DNA of 64,000 nt from Stichopus chloronotus (GCA_021234535.1 CM037830.1:14687116-14751115), one strand, 5' to 3'; shown: positions 25,201 to 35,287, counted from the first letter of the stretch. The notes: generated by a model not told the origin, from the sequence alone. Program-made: numbers and translations.

Positions 25201-28200
25201 CTGACATCGATTTGACTTAATATAGATTCCACAAAGAGGTAAGCTGGTCCAACCTTTGCATCTACCGGTACATTGTATCCATCCGCAAACGTAATTTTAG
25301 CTTTTACATAGGGCCGCGTTTCGGCCACATCCACATAGTTTTCTGAAGACCAAGACACGGGAAATTCGAAGGGTCCACTGTCAGTAGCGCTAGCGATGGG
25401 GTTGCATTCTATCCATTGTCCTTTCTCTATACTCATCCTCGTGAAGTGTACGGTAAATAAATTTAATTCAGATTTTGTGCATTCGCACAAGGCTTCTTGT
25501 AACAGAGACATGATGGATAACTCATTACTAAAAAATATGTATAGAGCTTTTCGCTCTCTTGGCTGGGTTGGTTCTGACTGTCCGTGAGGGGTTTTTGGAG
25601 CTTTTTAATACTGTCTCTGCCACACTTCCTCTTGGCAATCCTCATCCACATCATTCGGAGTCATGCCGATGCTACGATGCTGACTCCTATTATATCCGTT
25701 AAGGAATTTTTGCAGCACGTCTACATAACGCCTTGTGCCATTGGCCGTAAAGTAACACCACATTTTTGTTTTGAGAGTGCGATTAAATGTCTATATGACC
25801 GAAGCTTTGGTTTCATTGTTTGTTGTACAAAAATTCTTGTTGCGAAGATAGTTTTGAAAGGGGATGTTTATAAATTCTTTGAATTTTTTCGTTTTAAATA
25901 CCCGAAGTTTCCTATTCCGTTCTTTCAATACGCTCTGAAAAGCGCGAATGTCGCTTTGAAACGTCTTGTCTTTTAAAGTCCTGGCCCATGTAAGTTTGGA
26001 CAAAATTTCGACGCATGTTAAAACGTAACGGTGTCCATTATTTTGTTTGGCGAATGCCGAAAAATCTACCAAATCAGCTTGCCACTGACTGTCACTCCCG
26101 GATACGATAAACTTTCTGCACTTCAATGTTTTTTCTCAGAGGTTTGTGAAGGGCGTAGGGTGTTTGCGGGGTGTCTCGCCCGCGCAACAATTCTGTAATC
26201 TTTGTGTCGCTCATGTTCCATTAGTTCTGTTATGTTGCCCTCCTTATCGCTCCCACTCCTCCAAAAGGCGGCCGGATGAGAAGGATCGTAATATAGCTTT
26301 CTTAGGTAGGTCTTCATCGGATGCAACCGTCTTGCGAACCAAGGCCCCACAACAAGAAGACAGGTACACAAATTTACGACTCGCCACTAGACTGAAATAT
26401 GAGAAATCCAAATGATATTGTAGATTTATTGAGAAATCTTTCAATTAACAGGTAACTTTAGAAACAAGGTAGTGCCATATTTGTTAATTTTTTATGTCAC
26501 GAAATGTGCTAGACTGAGAGATGAAAATTTCCCACTGATATTTCAGAAGTTTCGATTATCGTTGTTCTGACAACACCCCCGGCCAACGCAGCCTCGGTCC
26601 TGAAATATCAGCTAAAAGAAGCTTACTAAACCTTTTACGTTTCTTTATCACAGACTTGGTTTGATGAGCGTCTCTCATGGAATCGTGATGATTACGGTGG
26701 TTTAAACCATGTAGATGTACCGCTTCATAAAGTGTGGAAACCAGATGTAACGTTGTATGAGAGGTAAGCTGGTGATTATTAAACCCAATGTAATGTTGTT
26801 TCACGATAAATGAATAAATAAATAATCGGAGAGATATACCATTTAATAGGATTATTTCAATGATCAACGACTCACATTCAACTATGGAATATGGTCGTAA
26901 ATACTTAGGATACTACAAAAACTCACACAATGTAGAGTTTCTATACTACACACACATTAATGTACGTTTGTGATAATAATTTCCATGTGTACTTTAGTCG
27001 AATGACTTTCACTTTACAGATCATAGCATGATAAGAACTACCTGTATGATTCCAAGATTGAGGCTCATGTTGCGAATTTAATGAAACAGAGAATAGAACA
27101 TCAGTATGCTTACCAATCTATCTGCTCATCTGTTAAACCACATTGCCAAACTGAATACTTACAAAATCACCCACCTTCCTATTTCTCTCTACACACTACC
27201 TTCCTTCAGTAAAGTTTCTACTTTTTTATTTTTCTTTCAGACTTGCCAAACACAGTGATGAAAGTTTCAAATTAGAGAACGCCTTAGTTAAAGTTCATTA
27301 CAATGGTAATGTCAACTGGACAACAGTAGTAACTACGAGATCATTCTGTTTGATGAAGGTTGCAAATTTTCCATTTGACCGTCATTTGTGTTACCTTTCA
27401 TTTCTTAGCATGGTGTATGATGAAAGTGAGGTAAGAATATTATCAAAACAGATAATTTTGTAAAAATTAAAGTTTAGGGCGAATATCGTTTTTATTGCAT
27501 AACATAATGATTCAAGTTTTGGTATCATTTTAAACGTAGTTTCACCAGGGTTTCGTGTCCATTCTTTTCCAGGTGACAGTGCATATAATTTGGACAGTCA
27601 AAACCTTATCTGAAGTGTGTTAAGCTGAACTTTTTATCAGAAATGTTCTCTTATATGTTATCAACGACATCATTTACACCTACCGCAGAGGGGGCATTGA
27701 GAAATTGCTGATTGTCTTTTTTATGTCTTTTTGTCAGCAAAACCTTGTCGTCACTTCGAATGAGAACTTTAAGGAAAATGAAGTCGATCACGCTGATTGG
27801 AAGTTGAATATAGAAGTTGATAAAGATTCTCGCAAATACTGTCCTAAAGGTTTTTCACATATCACTTACGAGATTACACTGGTAAGAATGAATCCATTTG
27901 GGATATTTGTTTCCTTGGTGCTACCATGCTACGCTGTGGCATTTATGTCTTTCTATGTGCTAATCTTTGGAGACGACGTATCGGATGCTGCTGGATTTGG
28001 ACTTACCTGTATCTTGGCACTGGTCGTTTTCCTTTCGGGGTTCTACGATATCCTTCCTGGGACAGGATTCACTTTCATAGGTAAGAATACATTAGAAAAA
28101 AATCTAATTCAAAACCTTTTGTGGTGAGCGCGAAAATTTGGTTCGACTAACCAACTAAATAAATAACTAACTGACTGACTGACTCACTGACTGACTCACT

Positions 28201-28737
28201 CATTGACCGACTGACTGACTCACTAACTAACTATCAATCAATCAATGAATCAATCAATCAATATTTTGGGATGAGCCTTGCGTGGTGGTGCGAGTGTTTT
28301 GGGACTCTCGAGGAATCTAACTTTCACCACCTGAAATTGCTTGCCAATAACATGAATTTTTGGTGAAAATGTAGGAAGGTAACCTTAGTTACAAACAGAG
28401 GAAGAATCATATATCTTCATATTCATGATGCATTTCGTTGCTGCATTGATCTCTTTGAATGAAGTGTTGATATCCTTGCATGTTTTGCTACTTACATTAG
28501 TTCAGTTGTCTCTCATTACTAAACGCTGCAGTCGCATGACAAGAGTGTATGTAATGTATTTTAAGTTACTTGCATTTAAACGAAGTAGTTGTTGTTCAAA
28601 GAAGGATTACGTTAAGTTTCAGTTTTCTGTCTTTTCTGCTATAATTGTTTTTTATATCTGCTTATGGAACTATGAAGTGATGCAGAGTAACTAACGGGGG
28701 AAAAAGAAATACATCAATTAATCAATAAATCCTATCT

Positions 28738-28772
<35 letters not shown>

Positions 28773-30078
28773 TATCAGTCTCAAGAATTGAATTCGTCAA
28801 CTTTCTCGTATTTATTTAAAGAGACGTAACTAAGTCGTGTTGATAGGCCTGAGAGTAGATTATATCCTAGTTTTGTATAATCTCGGCCTCTAAATATTTT
28901 ACTCTATCTAAGAGATGAACCTGAACAGATATTGTGCGTGACCTGATGAGTAGTATATTAATACGTTAAAGACAACCAAGTGTACACAACTGCAAACAGT
29001 GCATTCCTTCTGTTGTCTCATAGAGATAAAATGCAAGCATTAAAAACTGCATTCATGACCACAACAAATGCCAGCAAATCAACTTGTACTCACTCGTATT
29101 GTGTTCGAGTTATTTTAAACGTCTATATAGCCTTGTTCCCTCCTCAGTTTTACACTTTGGTTTTAAGGGACGCAATGTTTGGAGACTCTGATGCTCAAAC
29201 ACATATTTTGTGGAAGATGTGTGCTGCGTAAATGCATCATACACCAAAAGTACACATACATTAACATTTTCATTAAAGATAGATGTAGTTTTTAAGTCAA
29301 AATGTGAAATACAGTAATAACATTGGTATTGTCAATGTGAATTATTCCAATGTGAGTAGGTCGGCATACGAAGTGAAATGTTAGGATATGTACATTTTAT
29401 CTGGGTTCAATATCACACACTCGGATACTACTCTGACCCAGGTCATGTGACATATTGCTCGCGTTACTATTTTTCCATGCGTTTGCATGTGTGGGTGGTA
29501 GAACGCACGATTGCAAGGTGGTATATCAAGAATAGTATGTTGCAATTAAACCTCTACTTGAATTAGTACAGCTCCAAACATAGTTATCAGCAGGTTTCTG
29601 ACTTTTTTTTTGAAATATCGTGAACGAGCCACTCCATAGTTAGCAGCGCGTTCGCTAGAACAAAAACTACATATTAGAAATACCTTCATCAAGAATATTC
29701 AGGGAAAGAATCTTATATAACCGTTTAAGACTGTTATTTAAACTATGACACTGGCCTTTCCTTGTGTTCTTAGGTTTGTATGTCGTGTGCACAATACTTT
29801 TGGGAATGATGATGACATTGGTAGCACTGTGTCGACCCAGAAAACGGGCACGGTATCGCAATAGTGTACGGAGAGGTGATATAGAAGAAATGCATTTGGA
29901 CCCAAGAAACGATCAAGCTGATTACGGAACGGAAGGTCCCAATGACAACGTTGATGTGCAAAACGTGCCAACGTGCAATTTTTTTCTTATTCATCCTGTA
30001 TATACTTTTGTAACGCTCACTGTACTGTGGGCTTTATCGAGCTTGATAGCTTCTTGTTTATTATTTCGGTTTTTGTAG
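17818..30078 (+). CDS. Gene A: Cys-loop ligand-gated ion channel subunit (nicotinic-receptor-like), 7 exons
   Basis: Predicted pentameric ligand-gated channel subunit at the plasma membrane. Coding exons: 17818-17869, 21638-21783, 22926-22970, 26654-26763, 27241-27430, 27738-28080 and 29774-30078, total 1191 bp, 396 residues plus stop, all joined in phase at GT-AG borders. A hydrophobic signal peptide (about residues 1-17) precedes the ligand-binding domain; DLRPVNDSGDPV and VWKPDVTLYE are family blocks. The Cys-loop is Cys154-Cys168 with FPFD inside. M1 about 234-257 (LVLPCY), M2 about 264-285 with Leu at the 9' gate (residue 274) and Asp at -1', M3 about 298-316, a basic-then-acidic loop, M4 about 374-395. 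Loop C has one Cys (KYCPKGF), the loop B Trp is replaced by Met (FLSMVYD), and loop D Trp is missing. It is therefore a divergent subunit, perhaps not binding acetylcholine itself; the acidic -1' suggests cation permeation. An in-frame upstream ATG at 17773 exists; I chose 17818 because the signal peptide follows directly and the context is shared with the paralog. Confidence 0.85.
18250..19460 (+). repeat. Dispersed 1.3-kb repeat, copy 1
   Basis: Collinear with 31010-32310 downstream of gene A. Shared blocks include GAAGGTGTGCCCTATTG, ATGGATGCAT(C/T)ATG(A/G)TAGT, GGGCCATAT and GTCAGTCAGGTCA/GTCTGTCAGGTCA at the end. It is built from internally repetitive text in which GGTGTTCA(A/G)GATTT and TGTACTAAGTTGAAATT-like phrases recur. 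No coding frame. Orientation is arbitrary. It lies directly behind the TTCCTTGCC/TG start, so it may be a variant body of the same composite element. Confidence 0.65.
19680..20460 (+). repeat. ~145-bp half-site array with a perfect DR1
   Basis: Begins at GGCAGGCAAGGAA, a G run and a TG-rich tract. Diverged units follow with cores at 19874, 20019, 20168 and about 20299. The unit at 20014-20026 has AGGTCAAAGGTCA, a perfect direct repeat of AGGTCA spaced by one base. Units also share a CTTGT..AC or TATCTCA phrase and GTTGGTGTGT. Confidence 0.7.
21638..21783 (+). CDS. Gene A exon 2
   Basis: Acceptor TTTACAG, donor GTATGC, 146 bp. Completes the split codon as Ser and encodes the N-terminal helix and first strand, with TLLDPEKYDNDLRPV and PVMVTFEFQPILHHV, the normal opening of nicotinic-type subunits. 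The same length occurs in gene B exon 2. Confidence 0.9.
22239..22262. repeat. (TA)n microsatellite
   Basis: An uninterrupted TA tract of about 24 bp within intron 2; a second one lies at about 22507-22527. The antisense frames rich in I and Y here come only from this repeat. Confidence 0.9.
22438..22467 (-). ncRNA. Degenerate hammerhead-like motif
   Basis: On the minus strand a GTGACCAAG box is followed by AAAAGTTTACCTTTT (a stem with loop) and then TGAAACGTCGTGA. This matches the CUGANGA-stem-GAAAC arrangement of hammerhead ribozymes in Penelope-like elements, but the first box has lost its consensus, so cleavage is unlikely. It lies 178 bp from a better copy in the same orientation. Confidence 0.45.
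22616..22643 (-). ncRNA. Hammerhead-like ribozyme core at Penelope-like element end
   Basis: The minus strand reads CTGACGA, a U, a perfect 6-bp stem GGAAGG/CCTTCC closed by a 3-base loop, then GAAAC. CUGANGA and GAAA flanking stem II are the conserved hammerhead core. It lies about 80 bp downstream of the C-terminus of a Penelope-like protein, where such ribozymes are known in that element class. Helix I and III pairing cannot be verified by eye. Confidence 0.6.
22722..22905 (-). pseudogene. Penelope-like element, C-terminal protein fragment
   Basis: Reading the minus strand from about 22905 to the TAA at 22722-22724 gives a CKAKCDHN zinc-knuckle-like motif followed by FKIIDSAPTKLQLKLKEYLH and INWNLPNLNKQLESPLF, then stop. 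This is the typical end of Penelope-like proteins, after the GIY-YIG endonuclease. Only the last ~60 codons remain, so the copy is 5'-truncated, ending just before gene A exon 3. Its 3' side carries the two hammerhead-like motifs. Confidence 0.7.
22926..22970 (+). CDS. Gene A exon 3 (45-bp micro-exon)
   Basis: Acceptor TCTTTCAG, donor GTATTG. Fifteen codons, DLAYQELQLRSKMAM, in phase 0 on both sides. Gene B has a 45-bp exon in the same place (NEVSQELELRGMLKM), and the shared QEL.LR...M confirms it. This exon normally carries the loop D tryptophan; here that position is Lys. Confidence 0.9.
24485..25511 (-). pseudogene. Broken capsid-like gene of the F54H12.2-like family
   Basis: The first piece (25511-25083) carries KSELNLFTVHFTRMSIEKGQ, DSGPFEFPVSWSS and VGPAYLFVESILSQIDVSLN. 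The second (25126-24923) carries QLTSAFFHEDTAGRMGQSDP, then YAFTKDSKTVDM and GPIHSDIF. The third (24778-24485) carries SLAHDRALEKASAKYP. These blocks are familiar from animal proteins annotated F54H12.2-like, which belong to adintovirus/Polinton capsid genes. The order is preserved, but the reading frame changes near 25095 and between about 24920 and 24780, where a stop is also present. It is an old, inactive copy. Confidence 0.75.
25640..26440 (-). pseudogene. Broken Polinton-type integrase
   Basis: The N-terminal part (26371-26123) has LYYDPSHPAAFW, typical of the region before the catalytic core. After a frame change the core begins DSQWQADLVDFSAFAKQNNG and continues HRYVLTCVEILSKLTWARTL, the D-containing opening of the retroviral-type integrase fold in Polintons. 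The later E-containing segment appears after a stop near 25790, with RRYVDVLQKFLNGYNRSQHR and SIGMTPNDV up to about 25640. The role would be DNA integration; the copy cannot make the full protein. Confidence 0.75.
26654..26763 (+). CDS. Gene A exon 4
   Basis: Acceptor TTTATCACAG, donor GTAAGC, 110 bp. Encodes TWFDERLSWNRDDYGGL and VWKPDVTLYE, the conserved WxDxRLxW and loop A (WxPD) blocks of the ligand-binding domain. Confidence 0.92.
27241..27430 (+). CDS. Gene A exon 5 (Cys-loop)
   Basis: Acceptor TTTCTTTCAG, donor GTAAGA, 190 bp. Contains the Cys-loop CLMKVANFPFDRHLC (13 residues between cysteines) and an N-W-T glycosylation sequon at residue 143. The usual loop B tryptophan after the Cys-loop is replaced by Met. 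Confidence 0.93.
27738..28080 (+). CDS. Gene A exon 6 (loop C, M1, M2)
   Basis: Acceptor TTTTTGTCAG, donor GTAAGA, 343 bp. Encodes loop C (KYCPKGFSHITYEI), M1 with the invariant Pro (VSLVLPCYAVAFM) and M2 (GFGLTCILALVVFLSGFYDI). Ends in phase 1, matching exon 7. Confidence 0.93.
28081..29773 (+). other. Gene A intron 6
   Basis: A 1.7-kb intron with a degenerate (GACT)n tract at about 28165-28215, (ATCA)n at about 28216-28262 and a second (ATCA)n at about 28737-28773. Short frames within it have no recognisable product. Confidence 0.8.
29774..30078 (+). CDS. Gene A exon 7 (M3, cytoplasmic loop, M4)
   Basis: Acceptor TGTGTTCTTAG; the split Gly codon joins to LYVVCTILLGMMMTLVAL (M3). A basic stretch RPRKRARYRNSVRR then an acidic stretch form a short loop of about 55 residues, followed by M4 (TFVTLTVLWALSSLIASCLL) and a four-residue tail. 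Stop TAG at 30076-30078. I saw no AATAAA close downstream. Confidence 0.88.
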
Positions 30079-31009
30079 GGAATCTGACAATCTATTCTTC
30101 TCTCTACCCAATATATCTTCAAAGTGCATGTCTTATGTACATTGTTTTGCAATTACGAAATGAACTTGAGTACACATATACGGGAATGTTAGAGGAGACA
30201 AACCCTGTTGTTTTGCATTGACCTATAGTAGAGACGCACTTTCTTATATCCTCTGTGAAATAACATACCGGATCTAAATTTCCACTTTTTTTACTAATAC
30301 GGTGTGTGGTACCATTTCCTCTTTTACAAATTAAGGTTTATAAATGTGACGCCATGGTGCCACTCAAATGTAAAGCTTGACGTATATCATTGATGTTAGG
30401 GAATATGTGTAGAAATTGCTTTTAGTATTGCTGGTTCAATTGGCGACTAAATTCAATATAGGCTACGGCGAAACTCAGGAAAGGTTTACCTTGTATGTGC
30501 GGATGATTTCTGTTTAACAAGATTTATCATAGTGATTACTCCTTCTCTTACATTTTAATTTACATTTGCTGTTGTTCTCAAGTTCTCAAGAAAAATGTCA
30601 TACCTGAAAGGTTGCGCTTGAAAGGAGCAGTAAATGGTATCTATGTTAGCTTGTAATTACTTTTGCTATCAACCCCTAATAAGTAATGGTAGTTATTCCG
30701 TAACGTGGAGCAAAAACGATGAAAAACAATGGAGAATCTGCAAATTTAAGCTCATTTCGAAAAGGTTTGTGTTTATGTTTCATGTGTTTCCATTTACACG
30801 TCACATTTCCAACTACGTAGCCAGTGTTCCAACTACGTAGTGCTCCAACTACGTAGCCAGTTGGTGAGGAGGTGGAGAAAGTTGACTTAAGGTCACCAGT
30901 GGAGCTGAGAGAATATAAGGGAAAAGGTTTCCACCTCCGTTGTAGTTCCTTGCGTCAGCAGTCAACCTCGGCTCCGTGTTGCGGAGTACTAGTATGTGTC
31001 TTTGTTTGG
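30079..31009. other. 3' flank of gene A
   Basis: Presumed 3' UTR then intergenic. Three copies of CCAACTACGTAG lie close together at about 30808-30860, interrupted by short spacers. Nothing else recognised. Confidence 0.5.
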
Positions 31010-32310
31010 AAGTTCGTCATATAGAGAAGGTGTGCCCTATTGATTTGGAGGAGGTCAAAGGTCGTACTCTGTGTGTCTGTGACACTTGTTGGGTAAGCTC
31101 TTAATCAATAGGGGAAGTCAGATGAAAGTCAAACTTGCTATGGACGTTTGTCATGTTCAGAAAGTGTGCCGTAGTTTTTGTTAGAGGCCAACGGTAGTCT
31201 GGGGACACTGGGAGCAAAAATCTGTGTAATTGTAACACTTGCTTGGGTACACTCAACAGGGCGAAAGTTGGATCTAACTTGGTTTGTAAATATGCCATAT
31301 TGAGAAGGCATGCCTTTTTTATTTTGGTGGAGTTAAGAGGTCATCTTGGGGAACTAGGGGAAAACTCTGCAAACCTTTTTATCACATATCTTAAGTTATA
31401 AATTTGGACAAAGTTTACACTTGGTATATGGATGCATTATGGTAGTGGTGCCTCTGGTGCTCACAATTATGGGGTCCACGTTGCAAATGGGCCAAATGAA
31501 CCACTTATGAAATCTTGCAAGAGGCCTCTTCTCCCACAGATTGTATGGTACTAAGTTGTACTAAGTCGTTCAGGATTATTAATCTCATATATGGTCACAT
31601 GGACCATTTTATGAAATCATGCTGTTCTGCATATGTTGCTTCACAATGGGAACTGTTTGCCACATGAACTTTGTGGTGGTGTAACCAGGGGTGTTCAAGA
31701 TTTTAGGGTCAAGGTCCGAGTGCGCCATTTCATAAGATCATGCAAAATGCCTCCTCTCCTGCAGATTGTATAGTACTAAGTTGAAATTCACGTTATTACT
31801 ATGGTATTGGTTCCTTCAGGTTGTTCAGGTTTCTTGGTCCCATATGGGTCATATGGAACATTTTCTAAAATCACGTAAATTGTTTTTTGCATAGTTTGCT
31901 TTAGAATGCGAAAGGTTTGCCAAAATGTCATTGTGGTAGTGGAACGATTTACAGTGTTCAACATTTCTGGCTGTAACTTCAAAATGGGCCATATAGGCCA
32001 TAATTAATCTCATTGTGCAAAGTGATAGTTTTACTACAAATTATATGTTAAGATGTTGGGGTTTTTCATATTAGTACACTGGTAGTCAGTGCCTTTGACT
32101 GATCAGCATTTTAAGGAAATTGAATCTATACTGCCAGTCAGTTGTGGAGCATGCTGCTTGAATGGACATTATTCACTACATAAAGTAGATGCTTTCGTTT
32201 GTCTCACTCTCACAATAAAGTTAGTTTATCAATATTCGACATGTTGTTTTTTATATTTACAATAACAAGCCAGCTGCTAGTTAATATCACCTTTGGAATG
32301 TGGGGTCTGT
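31010..32310 (+). repeat. Dispersed 1.3-kb repeat, copy 2
   Basis: Matches 18250-19460 in gene A intron 1 in the same order and orientation; see shared phrases there. It includes AGGTCAAAGGTCG near 31052, one base from the DR1 found in the ~145-bp arrays, which links the two repeat types. Confidence 0.65.
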
Positions 32311-32399
32311 CAGGTCAAAGAGTGTTGGACATGTTGTTCTTTAGACATTAAAGGACTATCTAAAGGACTATAGATATAATATCTCACGCAGGGAACCAC

Positions 32400-32900
32400 A
32401 GAACCCATAAGGAGTCTTGTAAATTCCTTGCCGAAGGCATACAAGGAATCTGTGCGATGGTGATCGTGCAAAGGTGGATGCTGTGTGGGTGCTCGTGTAT
32501 GCAGATTTGTGACGCTTGTAAACACGATATCTCAAAAAGAAGCTTTGGCAGATCTAATATTTAATTGACAGATACACCATATCGGGCACAAGAAGCCTGT
32601 CGTTTTTAGTAGATGTCAAATGTCATTTGGATAACAGCGGTCAGAATATGAAAAAGGTGTAAACACGATAGCTTAAGGGGGGCTTGGGCAAATCTCAGAT
32701 TTGGTATGTAGGTGAACCAAGTTAGGTAAATTAATATCGATTTTGCTGTAAGTAAGAAGGTGTATCTCAGTGGGTAGAAGTAAGCTATTGTTTTAAGTGG
32801 AGTTCAAAGGTCATTCGTGGTCAACAACGTCGAATTGTGAATATTTTGCAAACATGATTAATTTCAAGAAAGGAAGCTACTACAGATCTCATATTTGACA
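32400..32900 (+). repeat. Composite hairpin/half-site repeat copy
   Basis: Opens with the hairpin ATTCCTTGCCGAAGGC followed by ATACAAGGAATC, then a GT-rich stretch and units carrying TGTAAACACGATATCTCAA and TTCAAAGGTCATTCGTGGTCA. Half-site cores at 32618 and 32806 are 188 bp apart, so one unit has an insertion. Confidence 0.6.
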
Positions 32901-33584
32901 TGACGCATAGTTAGCTTTTGACACATTCAAATACTGTAATGTCAGATTCAGAACAAAGCGCTCATAATTGCATAATGCATTTATGCATTGGTTTTAAGTG
33001 TAATCGTATCTGCCTTAGTCATAGCTTTAGTTTTGGTTACTACAGCTTTGTTAGTTTTGGCGTACTGTCAAAGGAGTCCTGATGATTGAAGCTTCTATGC
33101 CATATTGCAAGCACTATTTTTATACAGCTGTGGTAGACTTGATAGTAACGAACACTTGTTGTTTTTACACTCGTACATTTAACTATTTTTCTACCATATG
33201 AACACTTTTCTCCCAGTTTAGCACTACATTCAGCACGATATTTGAATCAACTTACAAATGGAATCTGAAACTTGTATGTGATATGATACAAACAATATGT
33301 CATATAAGGAAAAAATACATATTATAGGATTTATAATAAAAATTTGAAACAACCATTTATGAAATACCATTCAATGAAGTCCCCCCACCCTTATTTCTGC
33401 AACCATTCAAACTTTACCTAAGAAACTCAAAGTGGTGCGCAGAGCGAATAAAGAACCATAAAGGACTAGTGTAATTAATAATATGTCACATAATTTGTTT
33501 GTTTCTATTATATCACGTATAATTTGGTTTTGTTTAATTACCTTATATAGTGAATTACATTTCTTATAACTTTGTTTCGTTTTT
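32901..33584. other. Intergenic, AT-rich, nothing recognised
   Basis: No gene or repeat structure supported apart from AT-rich text leading into the next hairpin. Confidence 0.4.
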
Positions 33585-34430
33585 GATTCCTTGCCGAAGG
33601 CAGGCAAGGAATCTTTGGTGATTCGGTGTATGTGCGTGCGTATGTGTGCGTGTGTATGTAGGTGTGTGAGCAAAATCTTGTGAACACTCTAGCTTTTGAA
33701 GGGAAAGTGCAAGGTGGGTCAAAGTTGGTGTGTTGATAGAACATATGAAGATCTCGGCTGGGATTGTTTTCGGTGAAGGTCAAAGGTCATCTGAGGTCAC
33801 CATCAGACAGAATGTGTCCAAACTATGTTTGCAGTATCTCAGAAACGAAAAGTTGCATCATTTTCAAACTTGGGTGGTATGTACTGCCCTGTAAGTAACT
33901 GAGATTGTGAGGGTATTCTTGTAGGTCAAAGGTCATCTGGGGTCATCAGAAGTCATAATGTAAAAAGCTTGTGAACACTCTATCTTTTGAAGGGAATGTG
34001 CAAGATAGTCCAAAGTCAGTGTGTGGGTAGGACATTTAAAGATCTTGACTGGGATTGATTTTGGTGGATGCCAAAGGTCACCAGAGGTCATCTGCAGGCA
34101 GACTATGGACAAAACATGTTTGCAGTACCTCATGAACCGCACATTGCACAAACTGTAACCTTTCGAGGGTATGTGGGACTTTCTACGTATATGAGATGAG
34201 GGTGTTTCTTGAGATCAGAAGTCATGTGGGGTCATCAGATGTCATAACATAAAAAAAACTTGTAAACACACTATTAACAAAGGGGAGATAATTTCACTAT
34301 TTACAAAGGGGAGACAATTTCACACTTTTAAGTTGTTCTTTTTAGATGGAGTATATAAATATCATTATTGCTTTTGGTTTTGATGAGGATATGGGCCAAA
34401 GGTCATCTGAGGTCCTTAAGTACAAAGTGT
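33585..34430 (+). repeat. Best copy of the composite repeat: hairpin, TG tract, ~145-bp array
   Basis: A perfect 11-bp inverted repeat, GATTCCTTGCC and GGCAAGGAATC, with a 7-base loop spans 33585-33613. A GTGTGTGCG-type tract follows to about 33668. Units then have half-site cores at 33782, 33928, 34073 and 34217, that is every 144-146 bp. Two units carry the perfect DR1 AGGTCAAAGGTCA (33777-33789, 33923-33935), and each core is followed at a fixed distance by a third half-site, GAGGTCACC or GGGGTCATC. No coding potential. Confidence 0.8.
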
Positions 34431-35287
34431 TAAGACCTTTGCTAGTGTTGTTTCACTTTTCTGTCTTTTCCTATTGGTAGAAGGTATTTGAGCTCCCTTC
34501 CAAGCAAAGACTGGCAATGCTTGCACATTTAGGAAGTTGCAATTTGAAAACTTTTACCTGTCAGTTAGGTTATAAAGTAGTTGCTCTGCTAATTTCACAA
34601 GTCTTTGAGTTATAATGATGAAACTTCATCTATGTATCTTCAGCTGGCATTAGCCTGGTTTCTGATAAAATACTGTGTGTCTGAAAGCATTTGTAAAGTA
34701 TCTAAAAGCCGAATTTGGTTGATTAAGTTCAGCAGGTACAATACACCTTTGAGTTTCTATTTAGTCCCCAATTCAGTAGTACAGTATTTGGTATCATGCT
34801 TGTGTAGCACCCCTAAAATTACCATTAGTGTACTAGTAGATGTTCTTTGTGTAAACTCCCTTCCCCCCTTGGTATGCAGCCCCCTCCTAACAGTACCCAA
34901 TGTTCCAAGGCACAAGCCCTGTCTTGGGTCAACAACCGGCCACTTCCTGTCTACTCCTCTGCTAGTTACATCATCATTCCCGGTAAGAGGGATGATCCTA
35001 CTGGCCAACAGGTGACGTCACATCGAGACACAAGGTTCTCCGAGAAGAGTAAACAATTCTTGCTCTCCAGCCAAAATACTGGCTAGTGGAGCGTAAACAA
35101 CTGATGCAACCCTCTTGTTACCCTTGACATACTTATGGTGAATCACAGTGCAGCTTCTAGGAATAATGTTTCTTGTTTGTGTGGGTGTTAAAGATTCATT
35201 TCCAGGATGGGGGGCAGGAAGTGATCCCTTTCTGGGGTTTCTTTGTCCCCGAAACTCTTTAAAACATGGGTGCAACCAGCAACCTGT
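34431..35287. other. Intergenic, nothing recognised
   Basis: Overlapping open frames on both strands between 34605 and 35275 have no recognisable motif. The stretch 34840-35280 is more GC-rich than its surroundings and may belong to the element bounded by the 104-bp repeats that follow. Confidence 0.35.

Larger units (their letters stand above)
24485..26440 (-). mobile_element. Polinton/adintovirus-like element remnant
   Basis: On the minus strand an integrase relic is followed by a major-capsid-like relic, both of the types found in Polinton (Maverick)/adintovirus elements integrated in animal genomes. Both genes are broken by stops and frame changes. No terminal inverted repeats, DNA polymerase, protease or packaging ATPase were seen within the intron, so this is a fragment. 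It is antisense to gene A. Confidence 0.75.
22971..26653 (+). other. Gene A intron 3
   Basis: A 3.7-kb intron. Apart from the antisense Polinton-like relic (24485-26440) it holds about 1.5 kb in which I recognise nothing. A 124-codon + strand frame at 23846-24220 resembles no protein I know and could be another piece of the same element or chance. Confidence 0.7.

Noticed and set aside
34605..35275. Overlapping 136-, 83-, 79- and 85-codon frames
   Set aside because: No motif is recognised and frames on both strands cover each other.
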